A model generated the notes under the pieces. The model was given only the letters and a program-made list of their open reading frames with translations, ran no database searches and was not told the DNA's origin. Shown piece after piece: positions 48,044-57,735 of a stretch of 64,000 nucleotides of DNA (its first letter is position 1; every line of letters begins with the position of its first letter). The stretch covers positions 1 to 64,000 of the forward strand of contig NZ_JACJFM010000025.1 of the NCBI RefSeq assembly GCF_014164585.1, in the 5' to 3' direction. Both the position numbers and the translations under genes were made by a program. The stretch is from Oceanospirillum sediminis. GTDB taxonomy: Bacteria; Pseudomonadota; Gammaproteobacteria; Pseudomonadales; Halomonadaceae.

Positions 48044-48433
48044 ATGCAGGTTTATCGGGTATACCATCATCCAACCCAGGGATATGCGGCAATCACCTCA
48101 GGATTTAACTGGTCTGCAGCTATGATGAATCTATTCTGGACTATGTCAAACAGCTTATGGGGCCCCAGCTTTTTGCTTCTGATCGGCTGGATCGCCTGTA
48201 TTGCAGGTATTGTGACTGCAGGGCGAATGAATCTCCAGATGCTGGCACTGACATTTGTCGCTCTGGGTGTTCTGCTTCCACTCTGGTCAGGCATGAGCGC
48301 TATGGGCTGGCAGGAAAAGCAGTTAAAGAAAAAAGGTTTTAATCTGGTTAATAAAGTAAGGGCTAAATCGGGTAATGGAGCAATACACACCACCCGCCAG
48401 AAAGCTGGCAACAAAAAACAGGATTCAGCCTGA
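48044..48433 (+). CDS. Small membrane protein, DUF2628-like
   Basis: 129 residues from the ATG at 48044 with AGAG upstream: MQVYRVYHHPTQGYAAITSG. Two hydrophobic segments follow (about 30-75 and 85-103: PSFLLLIGWIACIAGIV; ALTFVALGVLLPLWSGM), with FWTMSNSLWGPS between, then a basic tail (QLKKKGFNLVNKV). The YRVYHHP...GFNWSA start resembles DUF2628 inner-membrane proteins of unknown function. Its 3' end overlaps the next gene by 59 nt in another frame. Confidence 0.72.
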   Translation: MQVYRVYHHPTQGYAAITSGFNWSAAMMNLFWTMSNSLWGPSFLLLIGWIACIAGIVTAGRMNLQMLALTFVALGVLLPLWSGMSAMGWQEKQLKKKGFNLVNKVRAKSGNGAIHTTRQKAGNKKQDSA

Positions 48434-49415
48434 GGCCACCTGCCTGCAGAATCTCCCGATACGAAGCCTGACACTGCTGATAACGGCTTGCTTATCCAGC
48501 CAGCTGAAAGCTGATAACGGACAGGCTTATTTGCCTGCCAATATTATGGATGGCAGAAACCTGCTGGGGGAAACAGCCAATACCATTGGCAACACCCTGG
48601 ACTCTCTTTTCGGAGCACCGGATAAAAACCAGATCAACGATAGCGTACTTATCCTGCGTAGCGGTATCTATCTGGATGATAAGAACGAAGCCAGCCTGTT
48701 TGGTGAAGTATCTTTTCGAGCCGATCTGCCATCCACTGAAGAAAAGTTACAGCTGCTGGTTCGGGCGCAAAAAGAAGATAACTACGGCGACAATGATAAT
48801 ACCTCTGTACATGACAGAGGGGACAGTCGCTCATCAGAGCAGTTTATCCGATCCAGTAAAGCCGGTATCTATTTCCGTTATATCCATCAAAAAGAAACTT
48901 CTCCCTGGCAAACGATTATAGATACGGGATTTGCTTTCGATAATACCGATGCAGAACCGGTCAGCACCCTCAGGGTACGTAAAACCTATCAGTTCCCTAA
49001 TGGCTGGCAGGTTCGTCCTGAACCCACAGTATTCTGGAGCCATAAAAATGATTTTGCTGTAGGACTGGGCCTGCATAGCCAGAAACGTTTATCAGACACT
49101 CTGCTGCTACAAAACAGTACGAACTTCGGAGTATATCTGACGCCTGAAACAAGCTATTACAACCACGGCTGGCAACTGAGCAATCGTTTATCAGACGATC
49201 TGCGCGTTTCTTACAACCTGTCATTCTACTCTCACGATGATATTGATGATCCGGTTGATACTGTGGAGATTTCTGCCAGCCTGCGTCGAAGAATTCATGA
49301 AAACTGGCTATTTTTCAGTGTAATTCCTGCAGATAAACACAGCTCTGACAATGACTATAAACGGGATCTCAGCCTGACATTACAGCTGGAAGCCAAATTT
49401 GGTTCTCAATACTGA
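48375..49415 (+). CDS. Putative outer-membrane beta-barrel protein
   Basis: 346 residues starting at an ATG inside the preceding gene. Residues about 27-46 (LPIRSLTLLITACLSSQLKAD) look like a signal peptide after an unusually long basic N region, so a later non-ATG start is possible. The mature part is rich in alternating strands (FLFGEVSFRAD-like, GIYFRYIHQK, VFWSHKNDFAVGLGL, LQLEAKF) ending in an aromatic residue, the pattern of an outer-membrane barrel. No family recognised. It may form an operon with the DUF2628-like gene. Confidence 0.65.
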   Translation: MEQYTPPARKLATKNRIQPEATCLQNLPIRSLTLLITACLSSQLKADNGQAYLPANIMDGRNLLGETANTIGNTLDSLFGAPDKNQINDSVLILRSGIYLDDKNEASLFGEVSFRADLPSTEEKLQLLVRAQKEDNYGDNDNTSVHDRGDSRSSEQFIRSSKAGIYFRYIHQKETSPWQTIIDTGFAFDNTDAEPVSTLRVRKTYQFPNGWQVRPEPTVFWSHKNDFAVGLGLHSQKRLSDTLLLQNSTNFGVYLTPETSYYNHGWQLSNRLSDDLRVSYNLSFYSHDDIDDPVDTVEISASLRRRIHENWLFFSVIPADKHSSDNDYKRDLSLTLQLEAKFGSQY

Positions 49416-49464
49416 TTTGTTCCGGGCAGCCCCCGCTATAGCACTCTGTTAACAGCGCTACAAA

Positions 49465-49488
49465 CCATACCAGGCCAGCCTGGTATGG
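49465..49488. terminator. Hairpin between convergent genes
   Basis: CCATACCAGGC (49465-49475) and GCCTGGTATGG (49478-49488) are perfect 11-bp complements. No U-tract; it lies between the barrel gene and the convergent C-S lyase gene. Confidence 0.5.
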
Positions 49489-49503
49489 CTCAGACAACTA
49501 AAG

Positions 49504-50682
49504 TCAGCATCTGGTTGTTAAAGCCCGATCCAGTCGTTGCAGGGCTTCTTCAAGCTGAGCTGCCGGGCAACCAAAGTTAATGCGGACAAATCCGGGCAAG
49601 CCAAAATCAGCTCCTTCTGATAACGCTACACCCGACTCGTTTAACAGATAACGTGCCGGAACCTCCTGCTCCAGAGTCCGACAATCAATCCACCCCAGAT
49701 AAGTGGCTTCAGGCGCAGCCATCGACAGCTCTGGCCGGGAATCAACCCATTGCTTTAATTGCTGGCGGTTCTGACGAAGGTAGTCTATCAGCTGGCATCT
49801 CCAACTATCCCCCTGCTGAAAAGCCGCTTCGGCAGCCACTAACCCCAGAATATTAACTTCTGGCAAAAAACCCTGAATCGATTGTTTAAATTGCTGTCTC
49901 AGTTTACGGTCAGGAATAATGGCTGCAGAACAGGCCAGCCCCGCAATGTTAAAGGTCTTACTGGGAGCAACCAGTGTTACCGAACGCGCGGCAATCTGAT
50001 CATTCAGTGCCGCAACAGGCCGATGAGTCTTATCCTGATCCAGTACCAGATCACAATGAATTTCGTCGGAACAGATCAGCAGATTATTTTCCAGGCAAAA
50101 ATCAGCAATCTGCTGCAATTCATATTCTGTAAAAACCCGGCCAGTGGGATTGTGGGGATTACAGAACATAAATAATCGGGTATCTGACGTACAGGCCGCC
50201 TGCATCGCCTCAATATCCAGAGTCCATTGTGCAGTAATAGCATCAGGCTCACGCATTGCAACAGTCTGCAGGTGATTCTGATTTCGCTCAGCCAGTTTCA
50301 GAAAAGGAGGGTATACCGGCGTATGAGTCATCACAGACTGCCCGGCTGGCGCAAATGCACGGGCAACAGCATGTAATCCACAGACCAGACCTGGCAACCA
50401 GACAATGGATTCCGGGGTAATCACCCAGTTATGATGCCGGGCATACCAGCCACATAAAGCGTCTTTCATCGATGAGCTGACTGAACCATAACCAAATACC
50501 CCCTCAGCAACCCGGCTTTGTAAGGCCTGAATCACAGCATCCGGTGAAGCAAAATCCATATCAGCAATCCACATAGGGATAACATCCTGACCCTGATAAC
50601 GCTGCCATTTAATACTGTCGGTCTGATCCCGACGAAGTATCTGATCAAAGTTGTGAGACGTTTCAGAAACCGGGTTCGACAT
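49504..50682 (-). CDS. MalY/PatB-type pyridoxal-phosphate C-S lyase
   Basis: 392 residues, usual for the family. The N-terminal signature KWQRYQGQDVIPMWIADMDF is diagnostic of PatB/MalY cystathionine beta-lyases. PLP-binding features include FCNPHNPTGRVF, SDEIHCDLVL and the lysine in VAPSKTFNIAGLA. It would split cystathionine or cysteine conjugates to a thiol, pyruvate and ammonia. Divergent from the small gene at 50766; MalY-like regulatory side functions cannot be judged. Confidence 0.92.
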   Translation of the reverse strand: MSNPVSETSHNFDQILRRDQTDSIKWQRYQGQDVIPMWIADMDFASPDAVIQALQSRVAEGVFGYGSVSSSMKDALCGWYARHHNWVITPESIVWLPGLVCGLHAVARAFAPAGQSVMTHTPVYPPFLKLAERNQNHLQTVAMREPDAITAQWTLDIEAMQAACTSDTRLFMFCNPHNPTGRVFTEYELQQIADFCLENNLLICSDEIHCDLVLDQDKTHRPVAALNDQIAARSVTLVAPSKTFNIAGLACSAAIIPDRKLRQQFKQSIQGFLPEVNILGLVAAEAAFQQGDSWRCQLIDYLRQNRQQLKQWVDSRPELSMAAPEATYLGWIDCRTLEQEVPARYLLNESGVALSEGADFGLPGFVRINFGCPAAQLEEALQRLDRALTTRC

Positions 50683-50765
50683 AATTGATCCTTAATAACC
50701 TGGGCTTTTACTCAACAATTGTTATACTGCAGCCAGCAAAATATATACAGAGGAGATCTCTGACA

Positions 50766-51188
50766 ATGACACAGATACCAGATGATCTGTATGCCCTGAC
50801 AGCATGGTTCCAACGGGCCGATGGTGATGAAGCTCTGCTTATCCGGGTACTGGCCAATACCGCAGGTCTGAAAGGCTGGCTGGCTCGTGATATTCACGAC
50901 CGTTTATGTGAAGGCACCTTATCGGACGCACTGGGCAGTGGAGAAATTCAGGCTTTTGAACTGGCCGCAACCTGGCTATTAAGTCAGATGCCATCTTTCC
51001 CGGGGCCGGAAACACCTGAGCAATGGCAACAATGGCTGACCAGCTGGCAGAAGATTCATAAACAGGCAGGACCAGAACAACAGATTAGCCTGCTCCCGGA
51101 ACGTTTTAACCATGCAGACGCTGAAATCGCACTGCAACAGCTCAGAAACCAGCAGCAGCAATCAGATATCAGTGTGGTACAGCATTAA
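50766..51188 (+). CDS. Conserved-looking small soluble protein, function unknown
   Basis: 140 residues from the ATG at 50766, which has GAGGAG upstream: MTQIPDDLYALTAWFQRADG. It is helical, rich in Leu, Ala, Gln and Trp, with no signal peptide or membrane segment. No family recognised. It is divergent from the C-S lyase and followed by a hairpin at 51230. Confidence 0.7.
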   Translation: MTQIPDDLYALTAWFQRADGDEALLIRVLANTAGLKGWLARDIHDRLCEGTLSDALGSGEIQAFELAATWLLSQMPSFPGPETPEQWQQWLTSWQKIHKQAGPEQQISLLPERFNHADAEIALQQLRNQQQQSDISVVQH

Positions 51189-51229
51189 TCCTGTATCGAC
51201 AGGGATGACTGACTTATCGGAAACGAACA

Positions 51230-51259
51230 CAGATAAGGCTGAACACCCGGCCTTATCTG
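51230..51259. terminator. Hairpin between the small gene and the NrtS-like chemoreceptor
   Basis: CAGATAAGGC (51230-51239), 10-nt loop, GCCTTATCTG (51250-51259): perfect 10-bp stem between convergent genes, without a clear U-tract. Confidence 0.5.
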
Positions 51260-51289
51260 CTACCTGCATTAAAAATAAACAACACTGAC

Positions 51290-52375
51290 TTAATGACGAC
51301 TCAGTCTGTCCAGTTCCACCAGCTGCTCTGCAATTTGCTGACTTAACCCCATATTCGTCGCCGAGCCTTCTACCGCAGCCTGAGCATCACTGGCCATCTG
51401 CTCAACTTTCTCTACGACAGATTGCATCTGTCCAATCTGGCCATTTGCCATATCTGCCACGCTGCTCATTGTGCCTTTAAGCGAAAGGATAGAAGCTTCA
51501 ATAAGCTGAATACTGTCATCATTACGTTGTTGCAGCAGCTCATCCATCGTTTCTGAAAAGTGCACCACTTTATCCGACAGCTCCTGGCTGGCTTTACTCA
51601 GTACTGCCATCAGGCTGTTAATTTCTCCGGCATACTCACCGGACTTATTCGCCAGGCTCTTAACCTCATCCGCCACAACGGCAAAGCCCCTGCCCGCTTC
51701 CCCGGCACGGGCAGCCTCAATGGAGGCATTCAATGCCAGCAGATTGGTCTGTTCAGCAATCCCGGTAATGGTTGAGGCAATATTCTCAACTTTTTCAAAT
51801 TCAGACGTAAACTTCTGAGTATCTGCCAGCAGCTCTCTGGCCCATTTAGATGCCTGTTCAAACTCCCGGGTAAAGCTTTCGTTCTGACGGTTCAACTCTG
51901 CCAGTTGAGTTCCCAGAGCCACAATCTGCTCTGACGCAGTCTCAACTTCACCACTGACCCGGCCAGAATCATCAGACACGGAACGTGACAGAGCCGCGGC
52001 TTCATCAGCAAAGGCTACTCTGGCTTTGGAGCGCTCATTCACATTCATCGCATTACCACAGACACCCTGTGCAGAGCTTTTTAATGCCTCAATCATCGGC
52101 ATCATTCTGGTATAGGAAGACTGCTGAAGCTGATCTGCCGATCTGGCCTGCTGTTTTTCCCAGGCATGCTTCAGGCTGGAATGGGCGCTGAATAAAGACA
52201 CACAAAAAGGTACAAGGTAGGTCAGAAGTGCTGGAAAGATACTGAAAGTGGCATCCCCCCAGAGCACATCGCCCTGATTAATCAAATTCAGTAACGTTCC
52301 GACAATAACGGAAATTTTGATAGCTTTAATCAGAATAACAGAGTCAAAAAGCCCGGGGGCCTGATCATCAGACAT
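51290..52375 (-). CDS. Chemoreceptor with NrtS-like nitrate/nitrite transporter membrane domain
   Basis: 361 residues. Residues 17-65 contain two hydrophobic helices with the motifs [11 protein letters not shown] (26-36) and [11 protein letters not shown] (50-60), which are the hallmarks of the small two-helix NrtS nitrate/nitrite transporter family. There is no periplasmic sensor domain and no clear HAMP. From about 75 on it is a cytoplasmic MCP signalling coiled coil with the conserved tip [20 protein letters not shown] and [15 protein letters not shown]. It is shorter than classical receptors. I infer that the NrtS-like pair senses or transports nitrate/nitrite and feeds the chemotaxis kinase; this fusion is not a standard MCP layout. 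Confidence 0.85.
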   Translation of the reverse strand: MSDDQAPGLFDSVILIKAIKISVIVGTLLNLINQGDVLWGDATFSIFPALLTYLVPFCVSLFSAHSSLKHAWEKQQARSADQLQQSSYTRMMPMIEALKSSAQGVCGNAMNVNERSKARVAFADEAAALSRSVSDDSGRVSGEVETASEQIVALGTQLAELNRQNESFTREFEQASKWARELLADTQKFTSEFEKVENIASTITGIAEQTNLLALNASIEAARAGEAGRGFAVVADEVKSLANKSGEYAGEINSLMAVLSKASQELSDKVVHFSETMDELLQQRNDDSIQLIEASILSLKGTMSSVADMANGQIGQMQSVVEKVEQMASDAQAAVEGSATNMGLSQQIAEQLVELDRLSRH

Positions 52376-52505
52376 AACGCAATCCTTTCTATCTGCAGAG
52401 AAAAATTGCGGACCACCTTAGCAGATCCGCATGACAACAGATTAGAACCTTTTGTACAGAATTTGTAGCACAGAACAGATTACGCTCTGATAACAGGATA
52501 TTAAG

Positions 52506-53219
52506 CTACAGCTGCATTTTATGCCGCTTACGCTCTGCCCGTATCTCCCGCACTTCCTGATACCACTTAGACGGTTCGACAATTTCACCATCCTCCGCCA
52601 GTTCAGGATATGCCAGACGGCGCTCCTGACAGAAACGGGCAATCTGAGGCTGCGCCCACTCAAACAGCGTTTTCTGGTACTCCTGAGGGTCCATTCTGGA
52701 TTCAGAATACATATTGGCCAGACTGCGCTGTCGCTGTGCCTCCGCCAGAATAATTGCTCCGGCAACCGATACATTGAATGATTCCACCATCCCCATCATA
52801 GGAACAATAATATGTTCGTCAGCCAGATCTGCCGCCGTATCACTGACACCAAACTTCTCAGCGCCTAATAAAATAGCGCAGGGCTGAGTGTAATCCAGAG
52901 TACGATAATCCACCGCTCTGTCAGTCAGAGTAGCAGCGTAAACCTTAAAACCCTGCTCTTGTAGCATCTGTATCGGCTTTTCAACGCCTTCGTGAATACT
53001 GACATTCACCCAGCGATGGCTGCCTTTTGCCGTGCCATGATATGTTCCGAAACCATCATCCGGATCAGCAGAGTGCACATGGGAAATACCCACTGCGTCA
53101 CAGGTACGCACGATAGCAGACAGGTTACGGGATTTATGGACATTATCAGTAATCACGGTCAGATCAGGTTGACGACGATTCAGTACTTCTTTAATTTTGG
53201 CAAAACGCTCAGGGGTCAC
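52506..53219 (-). CDS. trmH: tRNA (guanosine-18-2'-O)-methyltransferase
   Basis: 237 residues from a GTG at 53217-53219 (VTPERFAKIKEVLNRRQPDL), with GAGG eight bases upstream; E. coli TrmH is 229. SPOUT-family motifs are present: NLSAIVRTCDAVG, ILLGAEKFGVSD, and the knot segment MVESFNVSVAGAIILAEAQRQR. It methylates G18 in the D-loop of tRNAs using SAM. Upstream in-frame codons to 53300 give sequence unlike the family. Confidence 0.93.
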   Translation of the reverse strand: MTPERFAKIKEVLNRRQPDLTVITDNVHKSRNLSAIVRTCDAVGISHVHSADPDDGFGTYHGTAKGSHRWVNVSIHEGVEKPIQMLQEQGFKVYAATLTDRAVDYRTLDYTQPCAILLGAEKFGVSDTAADLADEHIIVPMMGMVESFNVSVAGAIILAEAQRQRSLANMYSESRMDPQEYQKTLFEWAQPQIARFCQERRLAYPELAEDGEIVEPSKWYQEVREIRAERKRHKMQL

Positions 53220-53462
53220 AACAGGCCTCGTGAAAGCAGCAGACAGACCGTACAGGGACGTAAGGCTGCCAGAACACAGGTAAAAATCACAGGGACGCAA
53301 TCATACCCGCTTCCTTGTGCAGTATGAACCAGAAGCCTCCGGCTTTTCGGTGAAAAGCTCTGTCAGGTTAACAATTTATTACACTTGTCGCCTGATTCAT
53401 GCGTAATATATCCCCCTTTCCTCTCCGACTTTAGTCAAACCCTGTCAAATAATAAGATTACT

Positions 53463-55430
53463 ATGCATAAGCTAAGACTCAGTCAGCTTTCTATTACCAG
53501 CCGTATGCTGATCTCACCCGTCACCATACTGCTACTGCTAATCTCCGTCAGCGTTATTGCTCTCATATCTCTGCAAAAAATTGACAGGGATGTTACAGAA
53601 GCAACGACTCAGATCGCTCCAGTGACAGAACAGGCTCAGGCAGTCAGTCACTATCTGTCTGATCAACGTATTCTGGTTCTGAACTACCAGCGCATGCCTC
53701 GACCAGAACAACTGGAACAGTTTGCTCTGAGTGAACAAGCCTTCAGTCAGGAGTTACAAAAACTGGCTCCCTGGCTGACGACACCAGAACAGCAGACAGT
53801 ATTAGGTAATATCCAACAGCTGAGTCAGGATTATTCCTCATTGTTCAGCCACCAACTGGTTGATCTGATAAACCAGCAACAAAATCTTAAAGAGAATCTG
53901 GAATCTATTGCACGGGGTGTCGACAGAGCCATCAGCAAGCTGATCGATCTGGCAATCACAGATCATAAAGACGAGCTGATTCTGCCTGCCAGTCAGCTAC
54001 AGAGTAATTTCCAGCAAACCCGTATTTATCTGCATCAGTATCTGGCAGAACGCAGCGCCGATCAGATTGCAGAAGCTGATTTTTATCTGGCAGAAGCCGA
54101 GGCCTTCCTGATGCATCTGCAGCAATCCGGACTGGAACCTCGCTTAATGCGCCGCGTTAACCAGCTGAATCAGGCTCTGAAGGATATGTCTGTGATTATG
54201 CTTGATGCCCGGACACTGACAACACAAGGCATCACATTGCAACAGCAGCTGGATAAAACCAGCACTCATATGACACAGGCTGCCCAACAACTGAATCAGG
54301 GTATTGTTGGCTTACTGGGTGATACGACCCGGACGGTACAAGCGCTGACCAGCCAGACCCGGACCGGGCTGATCAGCGCCAGCGCTATTGCAGCGATTAC
54401 CGGACTACTGCTGGCACTGGTCATCAGCCAGAGTGTCCGCAAGGTGCTAACCCGCCTGAACAGACACCTGAATGATATTGCATCTGGTGATGGAGACCTG
54501 ACTTCCCGCCTGCCAGATCAGGGAGGCAAAGAACTCAATCTGATCTCACGGGCGTTTAACCGTTTTATGAAAAAACTGCAGGGGCTGATGCACCAGCTGA
54601 CAGAAGCTGCGGACAATCTGGCCAGTGCCAGTAGTCAGCTGGCAGCAAACAGTGAACAGAGTGTCGTCAATGCCCGCCACCAGCAAAACAGCGTTTATTC
54701 CATTAATGAAGCGATCCAGCAGCTGGGTCAGCAAATCGACCATGTCAGCCAGAATGCCGATCAAGCCAGAAATACCAGCACAGAAACTGAGCAAGTAGCT
54801 CTGACCGGCCAGCAGCGCATTGAACAAACCAATCACTCCCTGCATGAATTATCCCGGCATCTGGAAGCCTGTGCCGACCAGGTTCAACAATTGAACACCA
54901 GGGCCGGACAAATTAACGATATTACAGATGATATTCAGGGCCTGGCCGATCAGACCAGTCTGCTGGCACTGAATGCGGCCATTGAAGCAGCCAGAGCAGG
55001 AGAGCATGGCAGAGGCTTTGCTGTTGTAGCCGATGAAGTAAGGCATCTGTCAGGCCGGACTCATGAGATGACTCAGCAGATTACCGGGATCATCGAGCAG
55101 ATGGCCACCGATGTGCAGCAGACCTGCCAGACAATGGAACAACTGCAAGATCACTCAGGTCACTGCCGCCAACAGGCCGACACAACCCGGACGACTCTGG
55201 ATAAAATTGCGGATCATGCTCAACACGCCAGGGCACAGATTCAGGCCATTGCAGACCAGTCAGATCAACAGCAACAACAGGTGCAGGCCTTACAGATACA
55301 GAGCCAGACTCTGCAACAGACTCTGGATGAGAACAGACTGGCAACAGAAGAACGGGCCAGAGCCAGTAGCCTGCTGAATGAACTGACCCGACAGTTACAG
55401 CATATTACCCATCAGTTCCGAATTGACTGA
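53463..55430 (+). CDS. Methyl-accepting chemotaxis protein with large helical sensor domain
   Basis: 655 residues from the ATG at 53463 ([19 protein letters not shown]). Transmembrane helices lie at about 18-38 and 318-340, with a ~270-residue all-helical, Gln- and Leu-rich periplasmic region between them, the size and style of an HBM-type double four-helix bundle. HAMP ([20 protein letters not shown]) and the MCP domain with [19 protein letters not shown] follow. HBM receptors bind organic acids such as TCA intermediates; the ligand here is unknown. An ATG at 53385 would add 26 residues that do not look like an MCP start. Confidence 0.9.
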   Translation: MHKLRLSQLSITSRMLISPVTILLLLISVSVIALISLQKIDRDVTEATTQIAPVTEQAQAVSHYLSDQRILVLNYQRMPRPEQLEQFALSEQAFSQELQKLAPWLTTPEQQTVLGNIQQLSQDYSSLFSHQLVDLINQQQNLKENLESIARGVDRAISKLIDLAITDHKDELILPASQLQSNFQQTRIYLHQYLAERSADQIAEADFYLAEAEAFLMHLQQSGLEPRLMRRVNQLNQALKDMSVIMLDARTLTTQGITLQQQLDKTSTHMTQAAQQLNQGIVGLLGDTTRTVQALTSQTRTGLISASAIAAITGLLLALVISQSVRKVLTRLNRHLNDIASGDGDLTSRLPDQGGKELNLISRAFNRFMKKLQGLMHQLTEAADNLASASSQLAANSEQSVVNARHQQNSVYSINEAIQQLGQQIDHVSQNADQARNTSTETEQVALTGQQRIEQTNHSLHELSRHLEACADQVQQLNTRAGQINDITDDIQGLADQTSLLALNAAIEAARAGEHGRGFAVVADEVRHLSGRTHEMTQQITGIIEQMATDVQQTCQTMEQLQDHSGHCRQQADTTRTTLDKIADHAQHARAQIQAIADQSDQQQQQVQALQIQSQTLQQTLDENRLATEERARASSLLNELTRQLQHITHQFRID

Positions 55431-55436
55431 TTGCAG

Positions 55437-55476
55437 CTATCAGGCAAGGGTAGTGTGATACACTGCCCTGCTGATA
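55437..55476 (+). terminator. Imperfect hairpin after the chemoreceptor gene
   Basis: TATCAGGCAAGGGTAGTGT and ACACTGCCCTGCTGATA can pair with small bulges just after the stop codon. No U-tract follows; low support as a terminator. Confidence 0.35.
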
Positions 55477-55711
55477 TTGACCCGATTCCGAATCGGTAGT
55501 ATTTTGATTCGCCTTATCATAATAAATATTCAGAACAACCGGCACTTGAAGAACACCAGGAAAGTTCTGTATTTCATTCTGCAAAAGCCAGCCCATTTCA
55601 TGACTCTCTCTGAGACACCCGGCTCCTGACCTTTATGAACGGCTTACTAAAGAAGTCTTATCCAATTTCAAGTCAGGGCATACATCAGACCATTACCCCG
55701 GAGTCAACAAC

Positions 55712-56890
55712 GTGTCCGAACACTTTATTCAGCGTCGCAGCCCCGACTTCTGGCGGGCCAGCCTTGCCTTATCTATTGGCGCTTTTGTCACCTTTGCTAA
55801 TCTGTACAGTACACAGGCATTGCTGCCATTATTTGCCCGGGAATTCGGGATCTCTCCGGCCAGTGCCAGTCTGAGCCTGTCGGTTTCAACAGCCGCACTG
55901 GCCCTGGCTCTGCTGATCACTCCGATGCTATCTGACCATGCCGGACGCAAGTCAGTCATGTTGACTTCCCTGATACTGACAGCCTTATCCGGCTTTGCAA
56001 TCGCTGCCAGTCAGCACTATCTGTGGCTACTTCTGTTCCGGGCAGTTCAGGGTTTCAGCCTGGCCGGACTGGCAGCTATCGCCATGACTTATGTCGGGGA
56101 AGAATTTGCGGCAAACTGCCGTGGACTGGCTATGGGGCTTTATGTCAGTGGAACGGCGATTGGCGGTATGATGGGACGCATTGTGACAGGCACCCTGACC
56201 GAGCTTTTTTCATGGTCTGCCGCCCTTCTGATACTGGCGATAATCAGTAGTCTTTGTACGCTGATTTTTGCCATCGCCCTGCCCCCTTCCCGACACTTTG
56301 ACAGACGAAGTGCCTCACTGGCAGAAATGCGTCAGGGCTTCAGCTTCCATCTGCAACGGCCAGATCAGCTCGGGCGATTTATGCATGGTTTTCTTCTGAT
56401 GGGAGGACTGGTGACTCTGTATAACTATCTGGGCTTTCGTTTACATCAGTCCCCTTATCTGATGAGCGATGGTCAGATCGGATGGCTATTCAGCATTTAT
56501 CTGACCGGAATATTCAGTTCAATCTGGCTGGGCAGTAAAGCCGATAAATACGGTGCCAGAAATATTTTACTGATTTGCCTGGCACTGATGTTATCCGGCA
56601 CCCTGCTGTCGCTAGCCACTTCACTGAGCCTGATCATACTGGCAATGGCTTTATATACTTTTGGTTTTTTTGGTGCTCACTCTGTTGTCAGCAGCTGGTG
56701 TGGCCAGCAGGCACAATCGTTTAAAGCACAGGCTTCAGCCCTGTACCTTTTATTCTACTACGTGGGTTCCAGCGTACTGGGAGCCAGCGGAGGTTATATC
56801 TGGTCTCAATGGCAATGGCCAGGCGTGGTGACTATGGTGTTGATACTGGTTTCCTGCAGCATTCTTATCACCTGGAACAGTAAGCAATAA
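55712..56890 (+). CDS. Major facilitator superfamily transporter
   Basis: 392 residues, about twelve hydrophobic helices. The start is a GTG at 55712 with GGAG upstream. The MFS loop motif is SDHAGRKSVML after helix 2, and SKADKYGARNILL repeats it in the second half. It resembles the YnfM-type drug/metabolite antiporter group (LYSTQALLPLFAREFGIS, SATLSLSVSTAAL-like). Substrate unknown. It precedes a bidirectional hairpin and the convergent ABC operon. Confidence 0.88.
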   Translation: MSEHFIQRRSPDFWRASLALSIGAFVTFANLYSTQALLPLFAREFGISPASASLSLSVSTAALALALLITPMLSDHAGRKSVMLTSLILTALSGFAIAASQHYLWLLLFRAVQGFSLAGLAAIAMTYVGEEFAANCRGLAMGLYVSGTAIGGMMGRIVTGTLTELFSWSAALLILAIISSLCTLIFAIALPPSRHFDRRSASLAEMRQGFSFHLQRPDQLGRFMHGFLLMGGLVTLYNYLGFRLHQSPYLMSDGQIGWLFSIYLTGIFSSIWLGSKADKYGARNILLICLALMLSGTLLSLATSLSLIILAMALYTFGFFGAHSVVSSWCGQQAQSFKAQASALYLLFYYVGSSVLGASGGYIWSQWQWPGVVTMVLILVSCSILITWNSKQ

Positions 56891-56976
56891 CAGGCAGAAA
56901 GAGACAAGTTTTTGCAGTCAGTCAGGAGAAATGCCAGCATCAGGCAAAGTGATTCAGGCGTGATAAAAAGGAACCG

Positions 56977-57002
56977 ATCTGGCCTGCCATAGCAGGCCAG
57001 AT
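56977..57002. terminator. Bidirectional hairpin between MFS gene and the ABC operon
   Basis: ATCTGGCCTGC (56977-56987), loop CATA, GCAGGCCAGAT (56992-57002): a perfect 11-bp GC-rich stem between convergent genes; no long U-tract on either strand. Confidence 0.65.
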
Positions 57003-57012
57003 AACAAACAGA

Positions 57013-57735
57013 TCAATGCTGGGCGTCCAGATCCTGCGGTTTTTCTCTGGCCTGCTGATGGCGGTTAAAATGATTTTCCAGCATGCGGAACAGACCGATA
57101 ATCAGCGCACTGATAATCAGATAGATGATACCGGCCGCCAGAAAAATCTCCAGAGGTGTATATGTTCTGGCAATAATAGTTCGGGCCATCCCGGTCAGGT
57201 CCAGCAGAGTAATGGTACTGGCCAGAGCACTGCCCTTCAGCATCAGAATCACTTCATTACCATAAGCCGGCATCATGATACCAAAAGCCCGAGGCAGGAT
57301 AATACGTCGCAGCATCAGAGGGTAACTCATACCCAGCGCCTTCGCGGCTTCAATCTCACCTTTCGGAATAGACTGAATCGCACCACGCAGTAACTCAGCA
57401 ATATAAGCCGCGGTATGCAAAGCAAAGGTAATAATGGCACACCAGTAGGGTTCACGCAGGATAGGCCATAATGCTGATTCTCTGATCACATCAAACTGTG
57501 AAGCTCCGTAGTACACCAGAAAGATCTGGATCAGCAGAGGTGTTCCCCGGAAAAAGAAAATATAGGCAAACGGAAAAGCCTGCAGCCAGCGGCGTTTGGA
57601 TACCCTCATTAAAGCCAGAGGCAAGGACAGCATGACGCCAATCAGCCCGGATATCAGCACCAGCTCAAGGGTCAGTAAAGCGCCATCAAGCAGCTTTGGC
57701 AGGTTTTCAAAAATTACATCCCAGGTCCAGTTCAT
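57013..57735 (-). CDS. Polar/basic amino-acid ABC transporter permease (ArtM/AotM/HisM type)
   Basis: 240 residues with five hydrophobic segments. The EAA loop is EIEAAKALGMSYPLMLRRIILP. The sequence FFRGTPLLIQIFLVYYGASQF is typical of ArtM/AotM/HisM. It forms the inner-membrane heterodimer with the upstream permease, whose stop overlaps its start by one base (TGATG). Last gene of the operon. Confidence 0.92.
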   Translation of the reverse strand: MNWTWDVIFENLPKLLDGALLTLELVLISGLIGVMLSLPLALMRVSKRRWLQAFPFAYIFFFRGTPLLIQIFLVYYGASQFDVIRESALWPILREPYWCAIITFALHTAAYIAELLRGAIQSIPKGEIEAAKALGMSYPLMLRRIILPRAFGIMMPAYGNEVILMLKGSALASTITLLDLTGMARTIIARTYTPLEIFLAAGIIYLIISALIIGLFRMLENHFNRHQQAREKPQDLDAQH

